The notes under the pieces: generated by a model | What the model was told of the DNA's origin: nothing | Seen by the model: only the letters and a program-made list of their open reading frames with translations | Databases searched by the model: none | Made by a program: the position numbers and the translations under genes | Shown here: positions 27,138 to 34,834 of the stretch, one piece after another | Position numbering within the stretch: position 1 is the stretch's first letter | How the letters are laid out: each line of letters opens with the position of its first letter | Assembly (NCBI GenBank): GCA_017998095.1 | Contig: JAGODU010000003.1 | Span: forward strand, 1 to 60,224 | Source: Prolixibacteraceae bacterium | GTDB lineage: Bacteria; Bacteroidota; Bacteroidia; Bacteroidales; Prolixibacteraceae | Reading direction: 5' to 3' | DNA length: 60,224 nt

Positions 27138-27848
27138 TTAAATATATGCTGATTCAATTACTTCTTTGACAGTTGATATTATTTCACTGTCATTTTTCTC
27201 CATTAATACACTCTTGTCTATTGGTTTATGAACAACGAGGTTTATTCTGGTGTTAAATTTTATATAGAATCTGTTTTTTGGTTTTAAATCATAAAACCCA
27301 TTAAGGGTAACAGGAAGTATTTCAGCATCAGAAGCTCTTAGTACATGTATGAATCCTTTGTAAAAATTATTAATCCTCCCGTCCTTTGTTCTTGTGCCTT
27401 CAGGAAACATAGCAATTGTTAAACCCTGTGAGTTTTTTACAAGCTTGTCAATCATCTCTTTTGTATTTCTAAAATTTGCTTTTTGCATTGGAATGTAATC
27501 AATGCATTTCAAGAAATGACTGAAAATTGGAATCTTCATTAGTCTTTCACGACCAAACCACGATACTCCGGGACATAAAGCCATTATTGCCATTATGTCA
27601 AATAAACTGGCATGATTGGCTAAAAGTATATATTTCTTTTTCTTATCAAAATTTTCTATTCCGTAGATTTTTAACCTGGTTCCGGTAATAAGAAAAACGT
27701 TCTTTGACCAAAAACGAATAACTGCAAGTACAGCCCTTTTTTGATTAAAATATGATAAAATAATTGCTATAAGCACCATTATCGCAGTGAAAAGATATAG
27801 TACCGCATAGATCGGGATAGATATAACCAGGTAGATATATGCCCTCAT
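27138..27848 (-). CDS. 1-acyl-sn-glycerol-3-phosphate acyltransferase (PlsC family)
   Basis: Membrane enzyme that acylates a lysophospholipid, usually lysophosphatidic acid to phosphatidic acid. The 236-residue protein has two N-terminal hydrophobic segments (about 5-30), the catalytic HX4D motif in NHASLFD (about 77-83), a second block FGRERLMKIPIF, and FPEGTRTKDG (about 148-157) with the Glu-Gly-Thr-Arg that binds phosphate. Length and motif order are normal. It is the first gene of a run with the lipid kinase and HAD phosphatase on the minus strand, probably one transcript. Confidence 0.9.
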   Translation of the reverse strand: MRAYIYLVISIPIYAVLYLFTAIMVLIAIILSYFNQKRAVLAVIRFWSKNVFLITGTRLKIYGIENFDKKKKYILLANHASLFDIMAIMALCPGVSWFGRERLMKIPIFSHFLKCIDYIPMQKANFRNTKEMIDKLVKNSQGLTIAMFPEGTRTKDGRINNFYKGFIHVLRASDAEILPVTLNGFYDLKPKNRFYIKFNTRINLVVHKPIDKSVLMEKNDSEIISTVKEVIESAYI

Positions 27849-27912
27849 TAATTTTTTAATTTTCCCTTTAGAGACACCGAAATTAAAAAAAATAATAATA
27901 ATTGCTTAATTT

Positions 27913-28974
27913 CTATGCTATTTTTAGTTTATCACTCTTTTTCTTCAATAAAGAAAACCCGATGCTTAATCCTAGTACTATTATGATAAAATATAACGAA
28001 TAGACAGATTCGTAGCCTATCTTATCAAGCCAGGAATGAAATAATAGCTTGAATCCAATGAAGACAAGCAGAAACGAAATGCCTGTTTTGAGGTAGTAGA
28101 ATATTTTAACTACATGTACTAAAAGAAAGAAAAGAGACCTTAATCCAAGTATGGCAAATATGTTGGAAAAGAATACTATATATGGATTTTTAGTGACAGC
28201 AAAAATAGCAGGAATTGAGTCTGCGGCAAATATTAAATCGGTAAATTCAATAAATAATACAACTACTAATAACGGCGTTATAAATGTCTTTTTATCTTTT
28301 CTTATGAAAAAATTCTTTTCCACATATCTGGGATAAACATTAACCCATTTTGAAAGAAATTTTACTAACCAGTTGTTCTGTGGATCTATCTTTTCTTCAG
28401 AATGTCTTTTTACAAACATACTTATCCCGGTATATATCAGATAAGCCCCAAAAATCAGCATTATCCATTCAAACCTTTGTATTAGAGCCGACCCGGCAAA
28501 AATGAAGATAAATCTTAAAATTATGGCCCCTAATATTCCCCAAAGTAAAACCCTCTTATAATTTGATTGCTTTACATTAAATGCCGTAAGAATCATCAAC
28601 ATGACAAAAAGATTGTCTACCGATAATGTCTCTTCAATTAAATACCCCGTAAGATAATTAATGGAGAGAAATTTTCTGAATTGATATAGATTTTCCGCAA
28701 ATGTTTCTCCTGTTAGCTTTAATTCGGGTGAATATTTATTTACAATATCCAATAATTCATTCGGCGTACTTATTCCATGTATTATTTCACCATAGAACCT
28801 TAAAAAAAGCGAAAATAAAAGAGATAGACTTATCCATATAAAACTCCAGATTCCGGCCTCCTTCAATGAAACTTCTTCTTTGTTTCTTCCAACTAAAAGA
28901 AGGTCAACAAGTAAAATCGTAATTACAAATATTATAAACAGCACCATGAAAATGGCTTCATTGCTTAATACCAT
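27913..28974 (-). CDS. TerC/Alx-family membrane protein
   Basis: A 353-residue integral membrane protein with about nine hydrophobic segments. The TerC hallmarks are acidic residues within membrane stretches: the ETLSVDNLFVM segment (about 117-127) and FIEFTDLIFAADSIPAIFAV split around residues 240-260. This is the family of Alx, MeeF and TerC; characterised members export manganese and help metallate exported enzymes. Metal specificity here is inferred. No yybP-ykoY-type riboswitch is evident in the 220 bases upstream. Divergent from the GH5 gene. Confidence 0.88.
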   Translation of the reverse strand: MVLSNEAIFMVLFIIFVITILLVDLLLVGRNKEEVSLKEAGIWSFIWISLSLLFSLFLRFYGEIIHGISTPNELLDIVNKYSPELKLTGETFAENLYQFRKFLSINYLTGYLIEETLSVDNLFVMLMILTAFNVKQSNYKRVLLWGILGAIILRFIFIFAGSALIQRFEWIMLIFGAYLIYTGISMFVKRHSEEKIDPQNNWLVKFLSKWVNVYPRYVEKNFFIRKDKKTFITPLLVVVLFIEFTDLIFAADSIPAIFAVTKNPYIVFFSNIFAILGLRSLFFLLVHVVKIFYYLKTGISFLLVFIGFKLLFHSWLDKIGYESVYSLYFIIIVLGLSIGFSLLKKKSDKLKIA

Positions 28975-29162
28975 ACGTATTTCTTTTATTTATTTAACTA
29001 ACGTTTATTTATACTTTTTGTTTAACTCCTGATTGCAAATACAAACATTTATATATTCAAATGAAATTTTTTATGCTTTCATGTATTAATTAACACCCGT
29101 TTTTAATATTTTTTTGATTTTCATGGTTTCATTTATCCCCCTATATTTCAATTTTTCTACTT

Positions 29163-29170
29163 TATTTTTG
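29163..29170 (+). promoter_or_regulatory. Probable -7 box for the GH5 gene
   Basis: TATTTTTG is an exact TAnnTTTG match 26 bases before the ATG at 29197. No convincing -33 TTG at 19-21 bases. Confidence 0.35.
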
Positions 29171-29196
29171 CACTGAATTTGTAAATTTTAACTTTT

Positions 29197-30489
29197 ATGG
29201 GGAAGAGCTTTTTACTATTGTTAATAGTAGTATCTATTTTTTATTCCTGTGCCAAATCTCAGGAGTATACCGGTTTTAAAGTGTCAGGTCGCCATCTCTA
29301 TGATAACTGTGGAGAAATGGTTATTCTTCGGGGTATAAGCAATCCAAATATCTGGTTTGAAAGGACAGGTAATACTCATTTTAAAGAAATTGAAAAGACA
29401 GGTGCAAATGTCGTTCGTATTGTTTGGCAAAGCAATGGTTCACCTTCTGATCTGGATAAAGCTATTACTAATTGTATTGATCTGAATATGATTCCAATGA
29501 TTGAACTGCATGATGCTACAGGTGACTGGAGCAAACTGCAGCAATGTGTCAATTATTGGTTAAGAGATGATGTTGTTGATGTAATTCGTAAACATGAATC
29601 TTACCTGCTTGTCAATATTGCTAATGAAGCGGGAGATTATAATGTTACCGGATCAACTTTCAAAAATACTTATATAAATGCAATCACCTCATTGAGAAAC
29701 GCAGGAATCAGAGTCCCCTTGATAATTGATGCAACCGACTGGGGAAAGAATATTAATATTCTTCAGTCACAAGGTCCGGCTATTGTTGAAGCTGATCCTG
29801 AACACAATGTCATGTTCTCAATTCATATGTGGTGGCCTAAAATGTATGGCTATACTGAACAAAGCATTGTTAATGAAATTCAGGAGTCAGTTAAGATGGG
29901 ATTACCCTTAATTGTTGGTGAGTTTTCTCAAATGCATGGAGAATGTAATGACAATTTCATAAATGACAATAATTCAATAGCCTACAAAACAATTATCAGG
30001 GAATGTCAAAAAAATCAGGTTGGATATATTGCATGGTCATGGTTCGGTAATTGTAATTCTCTCTGGGATATGTCAACCTCCGGAACTTTTGAATCTTTAT
30101 ATGATTGGGGCCTTGAAGTTGCTGTTACTGATGAAAATAGTATTAAAAATACTTCTGTAAGACCTTACTCAATTGTAAATGGAAAATGTAATCCTCAATC
30201 TTCTGATGCTAAAGTTTTTAAAGATACAAAAGTCGCTTCTTTAAATATTAATCCTAATTATTCAACTAAAGAATTCAATATTAATTTTTCACTCGATAAA
30301 GAACAGAAAGTAGAATTATGCATTTTTAATAGTCAGGGTAAAAAAGTTTATACTTTGATTAATTCATTACAAAAGAAAGGGTATCATGCATTTATATATA
30401 ATGCACTTGAATTACCTGCAGGTATTTATTTTTGTCGTCTTTCTGCCCATGGCTTTAATGAAACATTGAAAATGGTAGTTTTAAAATAG
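29197..30489 (+). CDS. Secreted glycoside hydrolase family 5-like protein with T9SS sorting domain
   Basis: Predicted secreted beta-glycanase (mannanase or cellulase type). The hydrophobic leader (about 4-17) ends at IFYSC, so Cys18 could be a lipidation site, though the lipobox is non-standard. The GH5 barrel spans about 25-320: RGISNPNIWF, the general acid in NIANEAGD (Glu144), SIHMWWP and the nucleophile in IVGEFSQ (Glu242). The final 75 residues form a T9SS type A sorting domain (INFSLDKEQKVELCIFN, GKKVYTL, ELPAGIYFCRL, MVVLK). This directs export across the outer membrane by the gliding-type system. A terminator for it lies in the 3' end of the next, convergent gene. Confidence 0.88.
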   Translation: MGKSFLLLLIVVSIFYSCAKSQEYTGFKVSGRHLYDNCGEMVILRGISNPNIWFERTGNTHFKEIEKTGANVVRIVWQSNGSPSDLDKAITNCIDLNMIPMIELHDATGDWSKLQQCVNYWLRDDVVDVIRKHESYLLVNIANEAGDYNVTGSTFKNTYINAITSLRNAGIRVPLIIDATDWGKNINILQSQGPAIVEADPEHNVMFSIHMWWPKMYGYTEQSIVNEIQESVKMGLPLIVGEFSQMHGECNDNFINDNNSIAYKTIIRECQKNQVGYIAWSWFGNCNSLWDMSTSGTFESLYDWGLEVAVTDENSIKNTSVRPYSIVNGKCNPQSSDAKVFKDTKVASLNINPNYSTKEFNINFSLDKEQKVELCIFNSQGKKVYTLINSLQKKGYHAFIYNALELPAGIYFCRLSAHGFNETLKMVVLK

Positions 30490-30508
30490 AGGTTTATTAT
30501 ATGCTTTT

Positions 30509-31084
30509 TTAAAGGGCGTCGCTTTCATTAGCGGTGTCCTTTTTTATTTCTTCATGATTTTCAGGATTTGGAATATTTTCAATTTGCGAGTTTTTCTCAT
30601 CCATTAATTCAATATGTTCTTCTACTGCAGGTTCCCCTTCAGGTACAACTTTTTTTCTTTTTCTTAGCTTTATCTTCCGAAACCCTTTTCGTGGCCTGTA
30701 AATTACTCCAAGCGATAAACCGCATAATGCCATTTGAAACATTGTAAATATTATCCATAATACCAGCAAATGCTTTGTAATAGGGTATACTATATATTGA
30801 TTTACCATCCCGCATGTTATTGCAATTCCAACCAGAGATCCATACATTATTCCGGTTGCTATGGTGTGTTTTTTCACAAATGCTGAATAAATAAAGACAA
30901 ATATTAATGTGAAAATAAAATCAGCGATGTACGCAAATTTTAAAATTGCTTTATTGTCTTTTCTGAAAAGGTCCGAAATTTCTGCATAGCAATCACAAAG
31001 AAGCTCATTATGAACATAGTAACCAAAAACTTCGTATACTACATATACAATTAGAGTTGCTCTTATGAAACGTAAAAAATTCAT
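30509..31084 (-). CDS. Four-pass membrane protein with acidic tail, unknown function
   Basis: Not recognised. The 191-residue protein has four hydrophobic segments (about 7-25, 50-70, 76-95, 103-126), a strongly basic stretch after the last (RPRKGFRKIKLRKRKK, about 130-145) and an acidic, Pro/Glu-rich tail of about 45 residues. The basic patch after the last segment predicts a cytoplasmic C-terminus. The last codons contain a hairpin that on the opposite strand looks like the terminator of the GH5 gene. Neighbours give no functional hint. Confidence 0.65.
   Translation of the reverse strand: MNFLRFIRATLIVYVVYEVFGYYVHNELLCDCYAEISDLFRKDNKAILKFAYIADFIFTLIFVFIYSAFVKKHTIATGIMYGSLVGIAITCGMVNQYIVYPITKHLLVLWIIFTMFQMALCGLSLGVIYRPRKGFRKIKLRKRKKVVPEGEPAVEEHIELMDEKNSQIENIPNPENHEEIKKDTANESDAL
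30511..30545 (+). terminator. Terminator of the GH5 gene, inside the 3' end of the convergent gene
   Basis: A 13-bp stem (30511-30523 with 30530-30542, three G-U pairs) with a six-base loop is followed by TTTTTT on the plus strand. It lies 22 bases after the GH5 stop but within the last codons of the minus-strand membrane protein gene. Confidence 0.65.
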
Positions 31085-31155
31085 ATGTGGAAACTTTAAA
31101 ACATTACCAAGTTAACAATTTTCTAAATGGTAATTAATAAAACTATCATGTTTTG

Positions 31156-31163
31156 TACATTTG
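31156..31163 (+). promoter_or_regulatory. Probable -7 box for panB
   Basis: TACATTTG is an exact TAnnTTTG match 16 bases before the panB ATG. No clear -33 element. Confidence 0.35.
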
Positions 31164-31179
31164 CTGAAAATTAAATGTA

Positions 31180-31995
31180 ATGTCAGTACACAAAGAAATA
31201 AAGAGGGTTACTACTCATGTGCTTTCTGAAATGAAGCTAAGGGGTGAAAAGATTTCCATGTTGACAGCCTATGACTATAGCATGGCGAAGCTTGTAGATC
31301 AGGCCGGTATAGATGTTATTCTTGTCGGAGACTCTGCCTCCAACGTTATGGCAGGAAATGAAACAACTCTTCCGATTACCCTCGATCAAATGATATATCA
31401 CGGTAAATCTGTTGTTAAAGGGGTAAAAAGAGCTCTTGTCGTTGTTGATATGCCTTTTGGAACATATCAGGGAGATTCAAAAAAAGCAGTACGTTCAGCA
31501 ATACGTATTATGAAAGAAACTCATGCTGACGCAATAAAGATTGAAGGTGGTAAGGAAATTATTGAATCGGTCAACAGAATACTTTCTGCAGGAATACCAA
31601 TAATGGGACATTTGGGTCTTATGCCTCAATCTATTCATAAATATGGTACTTATGTTGTCAGGGCTCAACAGGATGAAGAAGCAAATAAGTTAGTCAGCGA
31701 TGCCAGGTTATTGGAAGAAGCAGGTTGCTTTTCAATTGTACTTGAAAAAATCCCTGCAGATCTTGGCGAAAGAGTTGCTTCAGAATTGAAAATCCCGATT
31801 ATTGGTATCGGAGCAGGTGGTGGTGTTGATGGACAAGTACTTGTGATTCATGATATGCTTGGTATTACGCAGGAATTTTCACCGCGCTTCCTTCGCAGAT
31901 ACCATAATCTTTCAGCTGAGATAATGGGAGCTGTAAAATCTTATGTCGATGACGTAAAATCAAGAGATTTTCCTAACGAAAAAGAACAATACTGA
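31180..31995 (+). CDS. panB: 3-methyl-2-oxobutanoate hydroxymethyltransferase
   Basis: First committed step of pantothenate synthesis: transfers a hydroxymethyl group from methylenetetrahydrofolate to ketoisovalerate to make ketopantoate. The 271-residue barrel protein has [30 protein letters not shown] (metal-binding Asp, about 46-56), DMPFGTYQ (second metal-binding Asp), IKIEGG (catalytic region), [10 protein letters not shown], and [20 protein letters not shown] near the C-terminus. All are canonical. It is a single gene converging on aguB with a 19-base gap. coaD elsewhere in the window serves the same coenzyme A route. Confidence 0.97.
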   Translation: MSVHKEIKRVTTHVLSEMKLRGEKISMLTAYDYSMAKLVDQAGIDVILVGDSASNVMAGNETTLPITLDQMIYHGKSVVKGVKRALVVVDMPFGTYQGDSKKAVRSAIRIMKETHADAIKIEGGKEIIESVNRILSAGIPIMGHLGLMPQSIHKYGTYVVRAQQDEEANKLVSDARLLEEAGCFSIVLEKIPADLGERVASELKIPIIGIGAGGGVDGQVLVIHDMLGITQEFSPRFLRRYHNLSAEIMGAVKSYVDDVKSRDFPNEKEQY

Positions 31996-32014
31996 TTTTC
32001 AGGAATTGTTGCTA

Positions 32015-32890
32015 TTAATCCCTGAATCTTTTCAGCAGATCTTCGTATGCATCGATCCTTCTGTCACGGAGGAAAGGCCAAATCCTTCTTACCTCTTCCG
32101 ATCTTTGCAGATTAATCTTTACAATAAGGGTTTCTTCTGTATCATTAGCTGCAATAGCAATAAATTCACCCTGAGGGCCGGCAACAAAGCTGTTTCCCCA
32201 AAAGTTTATTCCTGAAGAAGAAGAATCCGGTGAAGCTTCGAATCCAACTCTGTTTACGGCTATAACATGCAATCCGTTTGCTACTGCATGACCCCGCTGA
32301 ATTGTTACCCATGCGTTTTTTTGTCTTTCTCTTTCTTCGACAGAATCATCCATATCCCATCCTATAGCAGTTGGATATATTAAAATGTCAGCTCCGGCAA
32401 GTGCCATCATTCTTGCTGCTTCAGGATACCACTGATCCCAGCATACCATAACCCCCAGATTTCCAACCGATGTTTTTATCGGATGAAATCCCATATCACC
32501 AGGAGTAAAATAAAACTTTTCATAAAAGCCCGGATCATCAGGTATATGCATTTTTCTATATTTGCCTGCTATTGAACCATCTTTTTCAAATACCACAGCT
32601 GTGTTGTGATATAGTCCGGTTGCCCTTTTCTCGAAGAGTGATGTTACTAGAACAATATCGTGTTTTTCTGCAAGCTTGCCGTAAAACTCTGTTGAAGGTC
32701 CGGGTATCGTCTCGGCCAAATTGAAATTATCTACATTTTCTGTCTGACAGAAATATAAACTGTTATGAAGTTCCTGAAGAACAATGAGCTCAGCCCCGTG
32801 ATGTGAACAATGAGCAATATTGTGAGCAAGTCTGGCCTTGTTATCTTCAATCGACGGAGTGTTTGATTGCTGTATCAGTGCTACTTTCAT
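32015..32890 (-). CDS. aguB: N-carbamoylputrescine amidase
   Basis: Nitrilase-fold enzyme that hydrolyses N-carbamoylputrescine to putrescine, ammonia and carbon dioxide. The 291-residue protein shows the catalytic Glu in LIVLQELHNSLYF (about 41), the Lys in GKYRKMHIPDD (about 119) and the Cys in GVMVCWDQWYPEAARM (about 155). The tryptophan-rich block WGNSFVAGPQGEF near residue 225 is family-typical. It lies 37 bases after aguA on the same strand; together they turn agmatine into putrescine. An arginine decarboxylase to supply agmatine is not in the window. Confidence 0.95.
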   Translation of the reverse strand: MKVALIQQSNTPSIEDNKARLAHNIAHCSHHGAELIVLQELHNSLYFCQTENVDNFNLAETIPGPSTEFYGKLAEKHDIVLVTSLFEKRATGLYHNTAVVFEKDGSIAGKYRKMHIPDDPGFYEKFYFTPGDMGFHPIKTSVGNLGVMVCWDQWYPEAARMMALAGADILIYPTAIGWDMDDSVEERERQKNAWVTIQRGHAVANGLHVIAVNRVGFEASPDSSSSGINFWGNSFVAGPQGEFIAIAANDTEETLIVKINLQRSEEVRRIWPFLRDRRIDAYEDLLKRFRD

Positions 32891-32927
32891 ATTCGGGAAT
32901 AATTAATTTAAAGTTTTAATTTCATTA

Positions 32928-33977
32928 TCAAATATAGTCATTTTCTGAATTTTTATTATCAGGATATTGCATTGTAATACAATGCAGCGAGCCATGCTGT
33001 CTTATCAACACAGAACAATCGACAGGAACAATTTTTCTTTCGGGAAATGCTTCTTTGATTGCAACAAGGGCTTCTTTATCTGTATTGCAATTATAAACAG
33101 GAAATAAAATTGCTTCATTTATTATTAGAAAATTTGCATAGGTTGCAGGCAATCTGTGCCCATCATCAGGATCAAAAACCGGAGTTGCCATTGGCAAAGC
33201 GACCAGATTATAAGGAGAACCATCCATCTGCCTGAATGAAAGAAGCTCTTCTTCCATGCTTTTTAATTCATCATAGTGTTCGTCGTTTTCATCGGAACAC
33301 TTTACGTATGCAATTGTATTTGCTGAACAAAACCTGGCCAGAGTATCGATGTGACTATCAGTGTCATCTCCTGCGAGATAACCGTTTTTTAGCCATAGTA
33401 TTCTGGTTGCTCCAAAAACACTCTTCAGAAATTCTTCAATATCAGACTTTGATAGATTATCATTCCTGTTTTCTGAAAGGAGGCATTGTTCAGTTGTCAA
33501 TATTGTACCTCCACCATCCGATTCTATACTTCCTCCTTCAAGTACGAACCCATTGGCATCAAAATATTCGTAACCTTGAAATGCATTCTGAGCAAAAAGT
33601 TTTTTTGTAATCAAGTTATCCTTTTCGGCATTGAATTTCTTTCCCCAACCGTTGAAGCAGAAATCTTTAATAACCGGATTGCCATTTTCCCAAACAGTAA
33701 TTCCCCCGTGATCACGTGCCCAGGTGTCATTTGAATCAATGAAGAAAAAAGATATATTGTTGTAATATTTACTGTTAATCATTAATTTAACTTTCAAGAT
33801 ATCTCGACAAACTATGATGAGTTTCTGTCGGCAGGCAATTTCTTCAGCTATATTGACAAAGCATTTTTCTACTTCTTCAAGGATGTAATTCCAATCAGTT
33901 TCCTGATGAGGCCATGTCAATTGAATAAAAGCTTGTTTATGCCATTCTGATGGCAAAAATGTATTGTTGTTTTCCAT
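32928..33977 (-). CDS. aguA: Agmatine deiminase
   Basis: Guanidino-group deiminase that converts agmatine to N-carbamoylputrescine, feeding AguB. The 349-residue protein has the substrate region NDTWARDHGGITV (about 82-94), the block HIDTLARFC with the catalytic His (about 208-216), and the C-terminal GSLHCITMQYP with the nucleophilic Cys (about 337). This composition separates it from peptidylarginine deiminases of the same superfamily, whose bacterial forms are longer and exported. It is the first gene of the aguA-aguB pair. Its upstream region holds a striking inverted iteron array. Confidence 0.95.
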   Translation of the reverse strand: MENNNTFLPSEWHKQAFIQLTWPHQETDWNYILEEVEKCFVNIAEEIACRQKLIIVCRDILKVKLMINSKYYNNISFFFIDSNDTWARDHGGITVWENGNPVIKDFCFNGWGKKFNAEKDNLITKKLFAQNAFQGYEYFDANGFVLEGGSIESDGGGTILTTEQCLLSENRNDNLSKSDIEEFLKSVFGATRILWLKNGYLAGDDTDSHIDTLARFCSANTIAYVKCSDENDEHYDELKSMEEELLSFRQMDGSPYNLVALPMATPVFDPDDGHRLPATYANFLIINEAILFPVYNCNTDKEALVAIKEAFPERKIVPVDCSVLIRQHGSLHCITMQYPDNKNSENDYI

Positions 33978-34040
33978 TTTTTATTAATGATAAGCGAAGA
34001 TAATAATTTCGAAAGACTTTTTTTTAATACGATTTTGACA

Positions 34041-34149
34041 CACCTGATTCTTACTTCATTCTTACTAAATTCGAACCAAATACCATAAGGGAGGCATGCT
34101 TATGGTATTTGGTTAGAATTTGGTAAGAATTTGGTTACTATTTGTCCTA
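34041..34149. repeat. Inverted array of 11-bp iterons
   Basis: This is the main content of the 315-base gap 33978-34292. Two arms, 34058-34089 and 34099-34130, are inverted copies of 32 bp with two mismatches around a nine-base centre (GGAGGCATG). Each arm is built from 11-bp direct repeats. On the plus strand: TATTTGGTTAG (34106-34116), AATTTGGTAAG (34117-34127), AATTTGGTTAC (34128-34138) and a decayed TATTTGTCCTA (34139-34149). On the minus strand, the left arm reads TATTTGGTTCG, AATTTAGTAAG, AATGAAGTAAG. The 11-bp phase places copies on one face of DNA. It could be a regulator or replication-type binding array, a remnant mobile element, or a structured RNA. The rest of the gap is AT-rich with nothing else seen. 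Confidence 0.75.
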
Positions 34150-34292
34150 CCTTAAAATTGGTATACAATTTTTTTAAATAGCAACCAAAATTTAGGAATG
34201 GAGTTAAAATTTTTATAAAAAACTTTGATATGTTAATTAAAAATTTGAATTGAATAAATAAATCAAGTATTTTTATTGAAAATGAAAAACCC

Positions 34293-34754
34293 ATGAATTC
34301 TGGAATTTTATTTGGCAGTAAAATATTGGACGTCGTGTTTGTTTCAATGTTTGTTGCTCAGTTTTATAAGCTGATAAGCTCAGTCTTCAAGTATAAGAGA
34401 ATAGTATGGTCACGATTGTGGGAAACTGGAGGAATGCCCAGTTCTCATTCTTCATCGGTTACTGCACTTACAACTGCTGTAGCAATTACTCAGGGTACTG
34501 ACAATATTGCTTTCCCTATTTGTGTGGTTTTTGCAATAATAGTTATGCATGATGCTTCAGGAATCAGAAGGGCTGCTGGCGAACAGGCTGAGGTGATTAA
34601 TAAACTAACTGACTTTTTCAACAACTCTTTCGGTAAGAGATTCAATAATGAAAAACTTAAAGAATTACTCGGGCATAGCAGATCTGAAGTATATGTCGGT
34701 GCTATTCTGGGTGTAGCTATTGCATTCATTATGAGGCAGTATCTTTTAGGATAA
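34293..34754 (+). CDS. DUF212 divergent PAP2-family membrane protein
   Basis: A 153-residue membrane protein of the divergent PAP2 (acid phosphatase/vanadium haloperoxidase-related) family. The conserved GGMPSSHSS motif (about 46-54) and the later [14 protein letters not shown] motif (about 89-102) are both present and match the two histidine-bearing motifs of the superfamily. Characterised PAP2 enzymes dephosphorylate lipids or undecaprenyl pyrophosphate; the exact substrate of DUF212 proteins is not known to me. Four hydrophobic segments are seen. It is followed after about 80 bases by the chemoreceptor gene. Confidence 0.85.
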   Translation: MNSGILFGSKILDVVFVSMFVAQFYKLISSVFKYKRIVWSRLWETGGMPSSHSSSVTALTTAVAITQGTDNIAFPICVVFAIIVMHDASGIRRAAGEQAEVINKLTDFFNNSFGKRFNNEKLKELLGHSRSEVYVGAILGVAIAFIMRQYLLG

Positions 34755-34834
34755 TTTTTCAAAAATTCTACTTGAATTTTCCAATTAAAAAGTTTAGCTT
34801 TAATGAAGTTGCCTATTCAAACATTCTGTTTATT

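Noticed and set aside
28975..29196. Possible manganese riboswitch upstream of terC
   Set aside because: No yybP-ykoY core motif seen on the minus strand; the region is AT-rich with no stable hairpin.
31996..32037. Hairpin TTCAGG...CCTGAA between panB and aguB
   Set aside because: Only about six base pairs and no T run on either strand; too weak to call a terminator.
34100..34294. 64-codon minus-strand frame in the aguA/DUF212 gap
   Set aside because: Formed by the iteron array and AT-rich DNA; Phe/Ile/Lys-rich with no recognisable features.
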